Shown: positions 6,893 through 14,595 of the stretch, piece after piece | Layout: each line of letters starts with the position of its first letter | Numbering within the stretch: the stretch's first letter is position 1 | NCBI GenBank assembly: GCA_022800625.1 | Contig: JAAWQR010000028.1 | Span: 1 to 35,661, forward strand | Direction of reading: 5' to 3' | From: Clostridiales bacterium | Lineage (GTDB): Bacteria > Bacillota > Clostridia > Oscillospirales > CAG-272 | DNA length: 35,661 nucleotides | The notes under the pieces: generated by a model | What the model saw: the letters and a program-made list of their open reading frames with translations, nothing else | Database searches by the model: none | Told to the model about the DNA's origin: nothing | Translations under genes and position numbers: made by a program

Positions 6893-8746
6893 ATGCTTGA
6901 AAAAATAAAATCTCCCGCAGATCTGAAGTGGCTGAACGAGGAAGAATTGACATGTCTTTCTTCGGAGATCAGGGAGAAAATACTTGAAACAGTTTCCGAG
7001 AACGGCGGACATCTTGCGTCAAATCTCGGTATAGTTGAATTAACTGTTGCGATACACAGAGTTTTTTGCCGTACGGAGGATAAAATAATATTCGACGTTG
7101 GGCATCAGTGCTATGCGCATAAGCTGCTGACGGGACGTGCAGATAAATTTGATACGCTCCGAAAAATGGGCGGAATATCAGGGTTTACCAATCGTGACGA
7201 GAGTGATTTTGACACCGTTACGGCAGGTCACAGCGGTTCTTCTGTTTCAGCGGCTCTCGGCGTTGCGCAGGCGGCGGCTCTCAGCGGCTCGGACGCGCAT
7301 ACGGTAGCGATAGTCGGCGACGGCTCGTTTACCAACGGAATGATATATGAAGCGCTTAACAACTGCGCGGGGAAAAAGCTGAAGCTTATTATTGTTTTGA
7401 ACGATAACGGAATGTCGATATCGCCGAATGTCGGCGGACTGTCTGACTATTTCTCAAGAATACGCACGAGCAGCTCGTATTTTTCATTTAAATGTTTTAT
7501 GAACCGCCATGTTTCAAAAATTCCGATAGTCGGGAAGCATGTGGTAAATATAGCTAGAAGAATTAAAAATTTTGTAAAAAGGATTTCTTTCAGCGACAAT
7601 CTGTTTGAATCAATGGGTCTTGATTATCTCGGTCCCGTTGACGGACACGATATGGAAAAGCTTACTGCCGTTTTGAGAGAAGCCGGAGCTCATGACGAAT
7701 GTACTATCGTCCATGTGAGGACGAAGAAAGGATTCGGGTTTGAACCGTCTGAGAGAGCACCTCATATGTATCATTCTACTGCTCCGTTTGACAGAAAGAC
7801 GGGAAACGCTTGTCATGCAGGCTCTGTGAATACTTTTACGGATACAGTTTCCGAAACACTGTGCAGGGCGGCTGAGACCGATCATAAAATATGCGCGGTA
7901 TGTGCCGCTATGACTGACGGGGTAGGACTTGACGGCTTTGCAGATCTTTATCCCGACAGATTTTTCGACGTGGGAATTGCCGAGGAGCATGCTGTAACCT
8001 TCAGCGGAGGTCTTTCGATCTCGGGATATCATCCAGTATGTGTTCTCTATTCTACATTCGCACAGAGAGTATATGACCAAATGTTCCACGATATAGTTTT
8101 GCAAAAAACACCGATGACTCTTCTGCTCAGCCATGCAGGCTTTGTACCGGGCGACGGTGTAACTCATCAGGGAATATATGACGTCGCACTGTTTTCGTCA
8201 ATTCCGAATATCAGAATTTTTTCTCCGGATAATTACAGCGAGCTGTCACTACTTTTGGCAGATTCTCTGTCGTCGCCATATGCCGATATTATAAGGTATC
8301 CCAAGGGCAGTGAATCCGAATACGACAGGACTTGCTTTGTCAGACACGGAGATGTTTTCTCATGTGTTCCCGAAGGAGCGGAGGCTGTCATCCTTACTTA
8401 CGGAAGAATAAGCGCTTTGGCTGTAAGTGCTGTCGCTGTGACAAAAGCTTTATGCGGTGTTGTCAGGGTATCGAGACTGCTTCCTATTCCGACCGATGAG
8501 ATTCTTGAAGCATTAGACGGAGCAAAGCTTGTATATATCCTTGAAGAAGGCATAAAGCAGGGCGGCTTTGCCGAGCGCTTTGCCTCAGCGGCGGCCGAAC
8601 ATGGATTTCACGGAAAAATCATTATCCATGCAATAGACGGGGAGCTTGTACCGCACGGCACGGTTGCCGAGCTTTATGAAAAATACGGCTTTACCGAAGA
8701 GAATATTGCAGAAAAAATTGATTTTGCTCTTGCGGATATGCAGTAG
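6893..8746 (+). CDS. dxs: 1-deoxy-D-xylulose-5-phosphate synthase (divergent Dxs)
   Basis: Dxs condenses pyruvate and glyceraldehyde-3-phosphate with thiamine diphosphate, the first step of the MEP isoprenoid pathway. The 617-residue chain has GGHLASNLGIVELT near the start, the thiamine-diphosphate motif beginning GDG at 142-144 and ending LNDNGMS (about 169-175), FFDVGIAEEHAVTF with the expected catalytic Glu at 364, and a transketolase C-terminal domain. Two motifs differ from common forms: GDGSFTNGM instead of GDGALTGGM, and VPGDGVTHQG where VGADGPTHQG is usual. I chose ATG 6893 (MLEKIKSPADLK) because family members begin there and GGTGA lies 5-6 nt upstream; ATG 6827 would add 22 unlike residues, with its GGAGGGG 15 nt away. 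It follows dnaB closely with no terminator. Confidence 0.9.
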   Translation: MLEKIKSPADLKWLNEEELTCLSSEIREKILETVSENGGHLASNLGIVELTVAIHRVFCRTEDKIIFDVGHQCYAHKLLTGRADKFDTLRKMGGISGFTNRDESDFDTVTAGHSGSSVSAALGVAQAAALSGSDAHTVAIVGDGSFTNGMIYEALNNCAGKKLKLIIVLNDNGMSISPNVGGLSDYFSRIRTSSSYFSFKCFMNRHVSKIPIVGKHVVNIARRIKNFVKRISFSDNLFESMGLDYLGPVDGHDMEKLTAVLREAGAHDECTIVHVRTKKGFGFEPSERAPHMYHSTAPFDRKTGNACHAGSVNTFTDTVSETLCRAAETDHKICAVCAAMTDGVGLDGFADLYPDRFFDVGIAEEHAVTFSGGLSISGYHPVCVLYSTFAQRVYDQMFHDIVLQKTPMTLLLSHAGFVPGDGVTHQGIYDVALFSSIPNIRIFSPDNYSELSLLLADSLSSPYADIIRYPKGSESEYDRTCFVRHGDVFSCVPEGAEAVILTYGRISALAVSAVAVTKALCGVVRVSRLLPIPTDEILEALDGAKLVYILEEGIKQGGFAERFASAAAEHGFHGKIIIHAIDGELVPHGTVAELYEKYGFTEENIAEKIDFALADMQ

Positions 8747-8794
8747 TAATGCGGTGGCGGCTGTCGATTTGTGATGTTTTTTGCTTAATTTTGA

Positions 8795-8823
8795 TTGACA
8801 AACCCGTGTTTCCGCTTTATAAT
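8795..8823 (+). promoter_or_regulatory. Consensus promoter of mscL
   Basis: TTGACA (8795-8800) and TATAAT (8818-8823), both perfect, are spaced by 17 bp and lie 59 bp before the mscL start. Confidence 0.88.
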
Positions 8824-8881
8824 TGTAATACAGACAATTAAAAGATTTTGCATGATACAAAAACTTGAAAGGTGGAATCTT

Positions 8882-9343
8882 ATGAAAAAATTTATAGCGG
8901 AATTCAGAGAATTTATCGCGCGCGGAAATGTTATCGATATGGCGGTCGCAGTTGTAGTCGGCGGCGCATTCAGCAAAATAATATCAAGTCTTGTAAATGA
9001 TATTATTATGCCGCTTATCGGACTTGTAGTCGGCGGAACGAATATCAGCTCTCTTAAATGGGTGATCCGCGAGGCTGTGTACAGCGATGCGGGCGAGCTT
9101 GTAAAGTCTGAGGCTGCTCTTACTTACGGTGCGTTTATTCAGGCGGTAATAGATTTTCTGCTGATTGCTTTGTGTATTTTTGCAGCGCTGAAGCTTCTCC
9201 TTCTTGCCAAGGATAAGATCTTAAACCCTGTTCTGAAGCATGGTGAAACAGCAGAAGAGGAAGAAACGTCGGCGGAAGATAAAAAAGAAACAACAGAGGA
9301 AATTCTCGCTGAGATCCGAGATATGCTTCGTGAGAACAAATAA
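8882..9343 (+). CDS. mscL: Large-conductance mechanosensitive channel MscL
   Basis: The 153-residue product matches MscL, the membrane pore that opens under hypo-osmotic tension. The N-terminal helix and TM1 contain the family signature FREFIARGNVIDMAVAVVVG; a periplasmic loop follows (about 55-80), then TM2 (about 82-105). The C-terminal bundle is very acidic (EEEETSAEDKKETTEE) and ends in the amphipathic helix EILAEIRDMLRE. ATG 8882 is chosen because AAAGGTGG lies 7 nt upstream and the protein then begins like its homologues; an upstream in-frame ATG at 8795 would lie inside the promoter. It is transcribed alone. Confidence 0.96.
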   Translation: MKKFIAEFREFIARGNVIDMAVAVVVGGAFSKIISSLVNDIIMPLIGLVVGGTNISSLKWVIREAVYSDAGELVKSEAALTYGAFIQAVIDFLLIALCIFAALKLLLLAKDKILNPVLKHGETAEEEETSAEDKKETTEEILAEIRDMLRENK

Positions 9344-9387
9344 AAGTATATTTTCCCGGAGAAAGCTTCGTAATAGACAAATTTTTA

Positions 9388-9423
9388 TTGCGGTCGTCGG
9401 ACGGGAGTTCCTGACGGCCGCAA
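9388..9423. other. Stem-loop between mscL and nrdD
   Basis: An 11-bp stem, TTGCGGTCGTC / GACGGCCGCAA (one G-U), encloses a 14-nt loop. No T-tract follows on either strand, so a terminator for mscL is possible but not shown. Confidence 0.35.
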
Positions 9424-9503
9424 ATTATGCGCGATGTTCTGCTGACAAATTGCCCAAATTGTGAATGAGAATTGTGTGCAGGTTCACTAAAAATCAATTA
9501 AAA

Positions 9504-9551
9504 CCCCAATATATGGTGAAAACCACTTGACAACGGCACTATATATTGCTA
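9504..9551. promoter_or_regulatory. Tandem NrdR boxes
   Basis: Box 1, CCCCAATATATGGTGA (9504-9519), and box 2, GCACTATATATTGCTA (9536-9551), both fit the known NrdR consensus acaCwAtATaTwGtgt. They are 32 bp apart centre to centre, three helical turns, as is usual for NrdR. Box 2 covers the spacer and the start of the -10 element, so binding would repress. Confidence 0.85.
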
Positions 9552-9555
9552 TAAT
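9527..9555 (+). promoter_or_regulatory. Consensus promoter of nrdD-nrdG-dut
   Basis: TTGACA (9527-9532) and TATAAT (9550-9555) are spaced by 17 bp. Transcription would start near 9562 and leave a leader of about 167 nt before the nrdD ATG, in which I recognise no riboswitch. Confidence 0.88.
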
Positions 9556-9728
9556 AACAATGTCGTCATCGATTGCGGAATTCTGAGCAGGAAATGATGA
9601 TTCAGCCTTGTGTGCTTGATTTAAAATCTGCATTACGAGGATTTTTTACGGCGTTATTGAGTCGGCTTATGTCTGACGGCGCACGAAATACAGCAAATCA
9701 TATAGAAAAAGGTACAGGAGTCACAGTA

Positions 9729-11906
9729 ATGAAAATCATTAAGAGAAGCGGAGCAGAGGTAATATTTGATCCGAAAAAAATAGTTATTGCCGTAACAAAA
9801 GCAAATGAAAGTGTTGTTCCGAGCGAGAGAATGACGCCTGTTCAGATAAAACGCATAGCCGAGGATGTTGAAAGCGCAGCCTCGGGAATGAACCGTTCGC
9901 TCAGCGTTGAGGAAATACAGGATATGGTCGAGGATCAGATCATGAATCAGCGCGCCTTTGAGGTTGCAAGACGGTATATCACGTACAGATATACGAGAGC
10001 GCTTGTCCGAAAGGCTAATACCACAGACGGACAGATACTGAGCCTTATTGAGTGCAACAATGAAGAGGTAAAGCAGGAGAATTCAAATAAAAATCCGACC
10101 GTAAACAGCGTCCAGCGCGATTATATGGCAGGAGAGGTAAGCAAGGATATCACGAAGCGAATCCTTCTTCCGAGCGATATCGTTGACGCGCATGAGCAGG
10201 GAATCATACACTTTCATGACGCGGATTATTTTGCGCAGCATATGCACAACTGCGATCTTGTAAATCTTGAAGATATGCTTCAGAACGGAACGGTCATAAG
10301 CGGAACTCTTATCGAAAAGCCGCACAGCTTTTCGACTGCCTGCAATATCGCAACTCAGATAATAGCTCAGGTCGCGTCGTGTCAGTACGGCGGTCAGAGC
10401 ATAAGCCTTACACATCTTGCTCCCTTTGTAGATATCAGCCGCCGCAAAATACGCGTTCAGGTTTCGGAAGAACTGCGCGAGATCGAGCCTGAAGTTAGCG
10501 AAGAACAGATAAACAGAGTTACGGAAAAAAGACTTCGCGAGGAAATCAGGAGCGGTATTCAGACGATACAGTATCAGGTAGTGACGCTGATGACCACAAA
10601 CGGACAGGCACCGTTCGTTACAGTGTTTATGTATCTCGGGGAAGCCTCAAACGAACAGGAAAAGGCTGACCTTGCAATGATCATTGAGGAAACTCTGAAG
10701 CAGCGATACCGCGGTGTTAAAAATGAAAGCGGTGTATGGATAACGCCTGCATTTCCGAAGCTTATATATGTTTTGGAGGAAGACAATATCCATGAGGACA
10801 GTCCGTATTATTACCTCACAAAGCTTGCGGCAAAATGTACTGCAAAGCGTATGGTTCCCGATTATATATCGGAAAAGATCATGCTGCAGAGCAAGATCGA
10901 CCGCAACGGCGAGGGACACTGCTATACCTGTATGGGCTGCCGCAGCTTCTTAACTCCGTATGTTGACGATGACGGAAAGCCGAAGTATTACGGAAGATTC
11001 AATCAGGGTGTAGTTACGGTAAATCTCGTTGATATCGGTCTTTCGGCAAATCATGATATAGACAAATTCTGGGAAATATTTGACGAGCGCATGGAGCTGT
11101 GCCACAGAGCGCTTCAGTGCCGTCATGAAAGACTTACGGGAACTCTGTCAGATGCCGCGCCTATTCTTTGGCAGCACGGAGCTCTTCTGAGACTGAAAAA
11201 AGGCGAGACGATAGACAAATATCTGCACGGCGGGTATTCCACACTGTCACTCGGCTATGCGGGACTTTGGGAATGTGTATACAGCCTTAACGGACGCAAG
11301 CTCACCGAGCCTGAAGGAGAAGCGCTCGGACTTGAGATTATGCGAAAACTGAATGAATATACCGCAAAGTGGAAAGCGGATGAAAATATCGACTATTCTC
11401 TTTACGGAACTCCGCTTGAGAGCACAACATACAAGTTTTCAAAATGTCTGCAGAGCCGTTTTGGCATAGTCGAGGGCGTAACGGACAAAAATTATATTAC
11501 GAACAGCTACCACGTTCATGTAACAGAAGAAATAGACGCTTTTGATAAGCTCGCGCTTGAAGCTAAGTTCCAGGCTCTATCGCCCGGAGGAGCTATCAGC
11601 TATGTTGAAGTTCCGAATATGCAGAATAATCTTGATGCTGTTCTCTCGGTTATGCGTTTTATATATGACAATATCATGTATGCCGAGCTTAATACCAAGA
11701 GCGATTACTGTCAGGCGTGCGGCTATGACGGAGAGATCGAGATTAGAGAAAATGATGACGGAAAGCTTATCTGGACGTGCCCGAACTGCGGAAACACAGA
11801 TCAGAGCAGACTGAATGTTGCAAGACGCACATGCGGATACATCGGCACACAGTTCTGGAATCAGGGCAGGACTCAGGAAATAAAGGAAAGAGTACTTCAC
11901 CTGTAA
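9729..11906 (+). CDS. nrdD: Anaerobic ribonucleoside-triphosphate reductase
   Basis: The 725-residue class III enzyme reduces NTPs to dNTPs using a glycyl radical and is oxygen-sensitive. The N-terminal ATP-cone (about 1-90, beginning MKIIKRSGAEVIFDPKKI) allows allosteric control by ATP/dATP. The catalytic barrel includes HFHDADYF, MHNCDLVN and CYTCMGCRSF. The C-terminal end has a zinc site (C661, C664, C684, C687) and the glycyl-radical loop RTCGYIG with the radical glycine at 703. ATG 9729 is preceded by AGGAG at 8 nt and begins like the family; the frame stays open upstream to an ATG at 9573, which has no ribosome-binding site. Its activase NrdG and dUTPase follow. Confidence 0.96.
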   Translation: MKIIKRSGAEVIFDPKKIVIAVTKANESVVPSERMTPVQIKRIAEDVESAASGMNRSLSVEEIQDMVEDQIMNQRAFEVARRYITYRYTRALVRKANTTDGQILSLIECNNEEVKQENSNKNPTVNSVQRDYMAGEVSKDITKRILLPSDIVDAHEQGIIHFHDADYFAQHMHNCDLVNLEDMLQNGTVISGTLIEKPHSFSTACNIATQIIAQVASCQYGGQSISLTHLAPFVDISRRKIRVQVSEELREIEPEVSEEQINRVTEKRLREEIRSGIQTIQYQVVTLMTTNGQAPFVTVFMYLGEASNEQEKADLAMIIEETLKQRYRGVKNESGVWITPAFPKLIYVLEEDNIHEDSPYYYLTKLAAKCTAKRMVPDYISEKIMLQSKIDRNGEGHCYTCMGCRSFLTPYVDDDGKPKYYGRFNQGVVTVNLVDIGLSANHDIDKFWEIFDERMELCHRALQCRHERLTGTLSDAAPILWQHGALLRLKKGETIDKYLHGGYSTLSLGYAGLWECVYSLNGRKLTEPEGEALGLEIMRKLNEYTAKWKADENIDYSLYGTPLESTTYKFSKCLQSRFGIVEGVTDKNYITNSYHVHVTEEIDAFDKLALEAKFQALSPGGAISYVEVPNMQNNLDAVLSVMRFIYDNIMYAELNTKSDYCQACGYDGEIEIRENDDGKLIWTCPNCGNTDQSRLNVARRTCGYIGTQFWNQGRTQEIKERVLHL

Positions 11907-11992
11907 ATATTATTTTGCAAATTTGTTCAGAAGTCATGCTTAAGTGTATGATAAAGATATAAAAATATTTTCTGAAAGTTTTTGAAGTGTCG

Positions 11993-12026
11993 GAACTTTT
12001 TTTAAAAAGTTCTGATCAGGGTATAT
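11993..12026. repeat. GAACTTTTT palindrome between nrdD and nrdG
   Basis: GAACTTTTT-TT-AAAAAGTTC (11993-12012) is followed by TGATCAGGGTATATG, echoing the hairpin plus AGGGTATG at 5347-5361. It could act as a weak attenuator between nrdD and nrdG, but lacks a GC-rich stem. Confidence 0.4.
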
Positions 12027-12091
12027 GTACATTCGCATTTTGTGTGAAGTGGGCAATGCCTCATAATAATTAAACATAAGGCGGTGGTGCT

Positions 12092-12646
12092 TTGAATTAT
12101 GCCGTTATAAAGAAAAACGATATAGCAAACGGACCGGGTGTCAGGGTATCATTGTTTGTCAGCGGCTGCCGTCACAGATGTCCGGGGTGCTTCAACAGCG
12201 AGGCATGGGATTTTAATTACGGCAGCACTTTTACCGATAATACGGTGTATGAGATCATAGAAGCGATGAAACCGTCATATATAACAGGACTGTCACTGCT
12301 CGGCGGTGAACCGTTCGAGAGAGAAAACAGAGAAGGTCTTATACGCCTTGTATCAAAGGTGAGGGAAGCGCTTACAGATAAATCAGTTTGGTGCTATACG
12401 GGATTTACATTTGAAGATATAGCAGGCGGTATGCTTGGAGAAGATGCTGCGGAACTTCTCGGAAGTATAGACGTGCTCGTTGACGGAAAGTTTGTAAATG
12501 AACTGAAAGATCCGTCTCTTCTGTTCCGCGGCTCATCCAATCAGCGTATAATCGATGTCAGAAAATCTCTCGGCAGCGGTAAACCAGTGCTCGTTGACGG
12601 AGTGTGGGAGCGGAAAATGGGCAGTGGAGATATTTACGAGAACTGA
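12092..12646 (+). CDS. nrdG: Anaerobic RNR-activating protein (radical SAM)
   Basis: The 184-residue product generates the glycyl radical on NrdD, using S-adenosylmethionine and a [4Fe-4S] cluster. The cluster motif CxxxCxxC is CRHRCPGC (C26, C30, C33); ANGPGVRVSLFVSGC before it and LLGGEPFE (GGEP, SAM binding) after it are typical of the family. The start is TTG at 12092, with AGGCGGTGG 4 nt upstream; this gives MNYAVIKKNDIANGPG, which matches homologues. It lies 185 bp after nrdD, further than usual, with only a palindromic repeat between. Confidence 0.94.
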   Translation: MNYAVIKKNDIANGPGVRVSLFVSGCRHRCPGCFNSEAWDFNYGSTFTDNTVYEIIEAMKPSYITGLSLLGGEPFERENREGLIRLVSKVREALTDKSVWCYTGFTFEDIAGGMLGEDAAELLGSIDVLVDGKFVNELKDPSLLFRGSSNQRIIDVRKSLGSGKPVLVDGVWERKMGSGDIYEN

Positions 12647-12674
12647 GAAATAAAAATAAAGGAAATAATAAATC

Positions 12675-13121
12675 ATGAATAACACAGTAAGAGTTAAAAA
12701 ACTGACAGAGGGTGCGATTTTACCTAAGTACGGCTCGGTTTCGGCAGCCGGAGCGGACTTATATGCCTGTACCGATGGAAAAACTCTGAACATCGAAGCC
12801 GGAAAAACGGAATTTGTCCATACGGGGATCGCACTTGAGATTCCAGACGGATATGTGGGTTTGATTTATGCAAGAAGCGGAACGGCTTGTAAAAGAGGGC
12901 TTGCTCCCGCAAATAAGGTAGGCGTTATTGACAGCGATTACAGAGGCGAGATCATGGTTGCACTTCATAATCATTCCTCGGAGACTCAGAGTATTGAGGA
13001 TCATGAGAGAATAGCTCAGCTTGTGATAGCTCCGTATTATACTGCTTCGTTTGTCGAATCAGAAGAGCTTGACGACACCGAACGCGGCGAGGGCGGCTTC
13101 GGCTCGACAGGAAAGAAATAA
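12675..13121 (+). CDS. dut: dUTP diphosphatase
   Basis: The 148-residue trimeric dUTPase hydrolyses dUTP to dUMP, keeping uracil out of DNA and feeding dTMP synthesis. All five family motifs can be read: AGADLYA (1), ARSGTACKRGL (2), GVIDSDYRGEI (3), ERIAQLVI (4) and the C-terminal RGEGGFGSTG (5), so the enzyme looks complete. AAAGGAAA lies about 10 nt before the ATG. The gap to nrdG is 28 bp, so nrdD, nrdG and dut probably form one dNTP-pool operon ended by the strong terminator just downstream. Confidence 0.96.
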   Translation: MNNTVRVKKLTEGAILPKYGSVSAAGADLYACTDGKTLNIEAGKTEFVHTGIALEIPDGYVGLIYARSGTACKRGLAPANKVGVIDSDYRGEIMVALHNHSSETQSIEDHERIAQLVIAPYYTASFVESEELDDTERGEGGFGSTGKK

Positions 13122-13124
13122 GCG

Positions 13125-13161
13125 AAAAAACGAGGACAAATTTTGTCCTCGTTTTTTTTTA
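13125..13161 (+). terminator. Strong terminator after dut
   Basis: AAAAAACGAGGACA pairs with TGTCCTCGTTTTTT around a short A/T loop, and the right arm runs into T10. The A-tract on the left arm means it could also work on the minus strand, though no minus-strand gene ends here. Confidence 0.9.
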
Positions 13162-13168
13162 TAAGTGC

Positions 13169-13197
13169 TTGACAATTATATAAATCTCTTATATAAT
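13169..13197 (+). promoter_or_regulatory. Consensus promoter of the tetR-flavodoxin pair
   Basis: TTGACA (13169-13174) and TATAAT (13192-13197) are spaced by 17 bp and are interleaved with the TTATATAA operators. Confidence 0.85.
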
Positions 13198-13222
13198 TAT
13201 GTTATATAACAATATTATATAA
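13175..13222. promoter_or_regulatory. Four phased TTATATAA half-sites (TetR operators)
   Basis: TTATATAA occurs at 13176, 13189, 13202 and 13215, exactly 13 bp apart each time with 5-bp spacers. The octamer is itself palindromic, so the array can be read as two or more dimer sites. It overlaps the promoter spacer and -10 box and ends 15 bp before the regulator's start codon, as expected for autorepression. Confidence 0.8.
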
Positions 13223-13236
13223 GAGGGTAATTAAGT

Positions 13237-13836
13237 GTGCCGAAACAAAGGATAACAAAGGAAATGGTCGTTAAGACTGCGTTTGAGCTGGCAAGAGAGG
13301 GCGGAGCGGAAAAAATTACCGTACGAAATATTGCGGAGAGGGTCGGATGCTCCGTACAGCCGATATACAGCTACTGCAATAATATGGAGGAGCTGCGCTA
13401 TGAAGTCGGAGAGCTGGCACGTGAGTTTATCGGCGAATATATAGGAGCACGGATCGATAAAAATGATCCTTTCAGCTCAACAGGTCATGCTTACATTGAG
13501 CTTGCAAAGGAAGAAGCTAATGTTTTTAAGCTGTTTATCCTGCATCGCAGAAAAAATATTTCATCTTTTTGTGATCTTTACCGTTCTGAGGCTGATGCTA
13601 AGATAGCCGAGCATATTTCAAGGGAACTGAATATCAACTTTAATGCGGCAAAAGAACTGCATCTTAACATGCTGATTTATACGATAGGTATCGGAACGAT
13701 TTTTGCAGTAACAGACCCCGGAATATCACCTGAAGAAATATTTGATAAGCAGGAGAGCGCATATAAGGCTTTTATAAAGTATGCTTCAGAGAGTAAGGAG
13801 AATCGGCGAGAAAGATACGATACTGCAGAAATATAG
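13237..13836 (+). CDS. TetR/AcrR-family transcriptional regulator
   Basis: The 199-residue product has an N-terminal TetR helix-turn-helix (about residues 5-52: AFELAREGGAEKITVRNIAE, then RVGCSVQPIYSYCNNMEEL) and an all-helical ligand domain of unknown specificity. The start is GTG at 13237 with AGAGGG 9 nt upstream. Operator-like repeats directly over its promoter suggest autoregulation. The flavodoxin-like gene downstream, separated by a structured repeat, is the most likely co-regulated target. The inducer cannot be deduced from the sequence. Confidence 0.9.
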   Translation: MPKQRITKEMVVKTAFELAREGGAEKITVRNIAERVGCSVQPIYSYCNNMEELRYEVGELAREFIGEYIGARIDKNDPFSSTGHAYIELAKEEANVFKLFILHRRKNISSFCDLYRSEADAKIAEHISRELNINFNAAKELHLNMLIYTIGIGTIFAVTDPGISPEEIFDKQESAYKAFIKYASESKENRRERYDTAEI

Positions 13837-13854
13837 TGCATCTATTTCACGCCC

Positions 13855-14000
13855 AAATTCACCGACTTCACAGATGAATCTGTGAAGTCGGAAAATGAAT
13901 ATATTCCCATTTTTGTCTGCTTTGCAGACCCGCGCGTGTATAACACGGTGAATTTAATGAACTATTTGTGCCGCCGCTGCGGCAGCGAATGGAGATTATC
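13855..14000 (+). repeat. Structured intergenic element ending in a Shine-Dalgarno segment, copy 1
   Basis: Inverted arms AAATTCACCG (13855-13864) and CGGTGAATTT (13946-13955) enclose a 13-bp hairpin (13862-13891, TGAA loop) and a 6-bp hairpin GTCTGC-TTT-GCAGAC (13915-13929). A GC-rich hairpin CCGCCGCTGCGGCAG-like segment (13971-13986) and ATGGAGATTATC follow, running straight into the ATG at 14001. The tail from 13950 is nearly the same as 21460-21510 before accD. Confidence 0.65.
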
Positions 14001-14531
14001 ATGAAAGATAAAATTATTGTAATTTATAAGAGCAAGACGGGATTTACCGAAATGTATGCAAGGCTGGTAGCCGAAAAATTAAAGTGTGATGCCTTTGATA
14101 TCAGAAATGCGGCAAAGGAAAAGCTTGCGGAATATGATACCTGCATATTCGGAACAAGAGCACATGCAGGCATGATAGACGGATATAAAAAGGCAATTCG
14201 CCTGATAAGAGACAGCGGTGTTGAAAAAATGGTTCTCTTCGTAACGGGAGCTACACCGAACAGTGACGAAAAAACTGTTGAAGGCTTTTGGAGACAAAAC
14301 CTCACTCCGGATGAGTTGGAGCACATACCTCATTTTTATATGCAAGGCGGTTTACGCTATGAAAAAATGAGCCTTCCTGACCGGTTGATGATGAAAATGG
14401 CAGCTCGTATTATGAAAAACAAGAAAAATAAAAGTCAGAGTGATATTGAATTCGAGCAGGCTATATCATCGTCATACGATATTTCCTCACCAGAATACAT
14501 CGAGCCGCTGATTTCATATTTAAATAGGTGA
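14001..14531 (+). CDS. Flavodoxin-like domain protein
   Basis: The 176-residue product begins with a flavodoxin fold: strand IIVIYKSKTGFTEMYARLVA with the FMN phosphate-binding loop SKTGFTE, then YDTCIFGTRAHAGMIDGYKK as in the Flavodoxin_5/HemG-like group. The C-terminal part (about 110-176) is basic and helical (MMKMAARIMKNKKNK). Electron transfer or an FMN-linked reductase role is likely, but the partner is unknown; a HemG-type protoporphyrinogen oxidase role cannot be claimed because no haem genes are nearby. ATG 14001 has GGAG 6 nt upstream, inside the structured repeat leader. It is presumably expressed with the TetR gene. Confidence 0.8.
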   Translation: MKDKIIVIYKSKTGFTEMYARLVAEKLKCDAFDIRNAAKEKLAEYDTCIFGTRAHAGMIDGYKKAIRLIRDSGVEKMVLFVTGATPNSDEKTVEGFWRQNLTPDELEHIPHFYMQGGLRYEKMSLPDRLMMKMAARIMKNKKNKSQSDIEFEQAISSSYDISSPEYIEPLISYLNR

Positions 14532-14535
14532 TATG

Positions 14536-14577
14536 ATAAAAAAACACGGTATTGCAAATGAGCAGTGCCGTGTTTTT
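14536..14577. terminator. Bidirectional terminator between convergent genes
   Basis: AAAACACGGTATTGC (14541-14555) pairs with GCAGTGCCGTGTTTT (14562-14576) with two G-U pairs, around an AAATGA loop. A-tract and T-tract flank it on both sides, so it can end the flavodoxin gene (+) and the transporter gene (-). Confidence 0.88.
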
Positions 14578-14595
14578 GTCTGAATATCTGTTTTT

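Noticed and set aside
7610-8167. 185-codon minus-strand frame inside dxs
   Set aside because: It is a shadow of the Dxs coding frame with no plausible domain or start signal.
8795-8881. Longer MscL beginning at an upstream ATG
   Set aside because: That ATG lies in the perfect promoter, so it would not be in the transcript.
9388-9423. Strong terminator after mscL
   Set aside because: The stem is good but neither strand has a following T-tract, so it is listed only as a stem-loop.
13855-13955. Transfer RNA or known riboswitch in the tetR-flavodoxin gap
   Set aside because: There is no tRNA arm consensus and no known aptamer motif; the hairpins fit a repeat element better.
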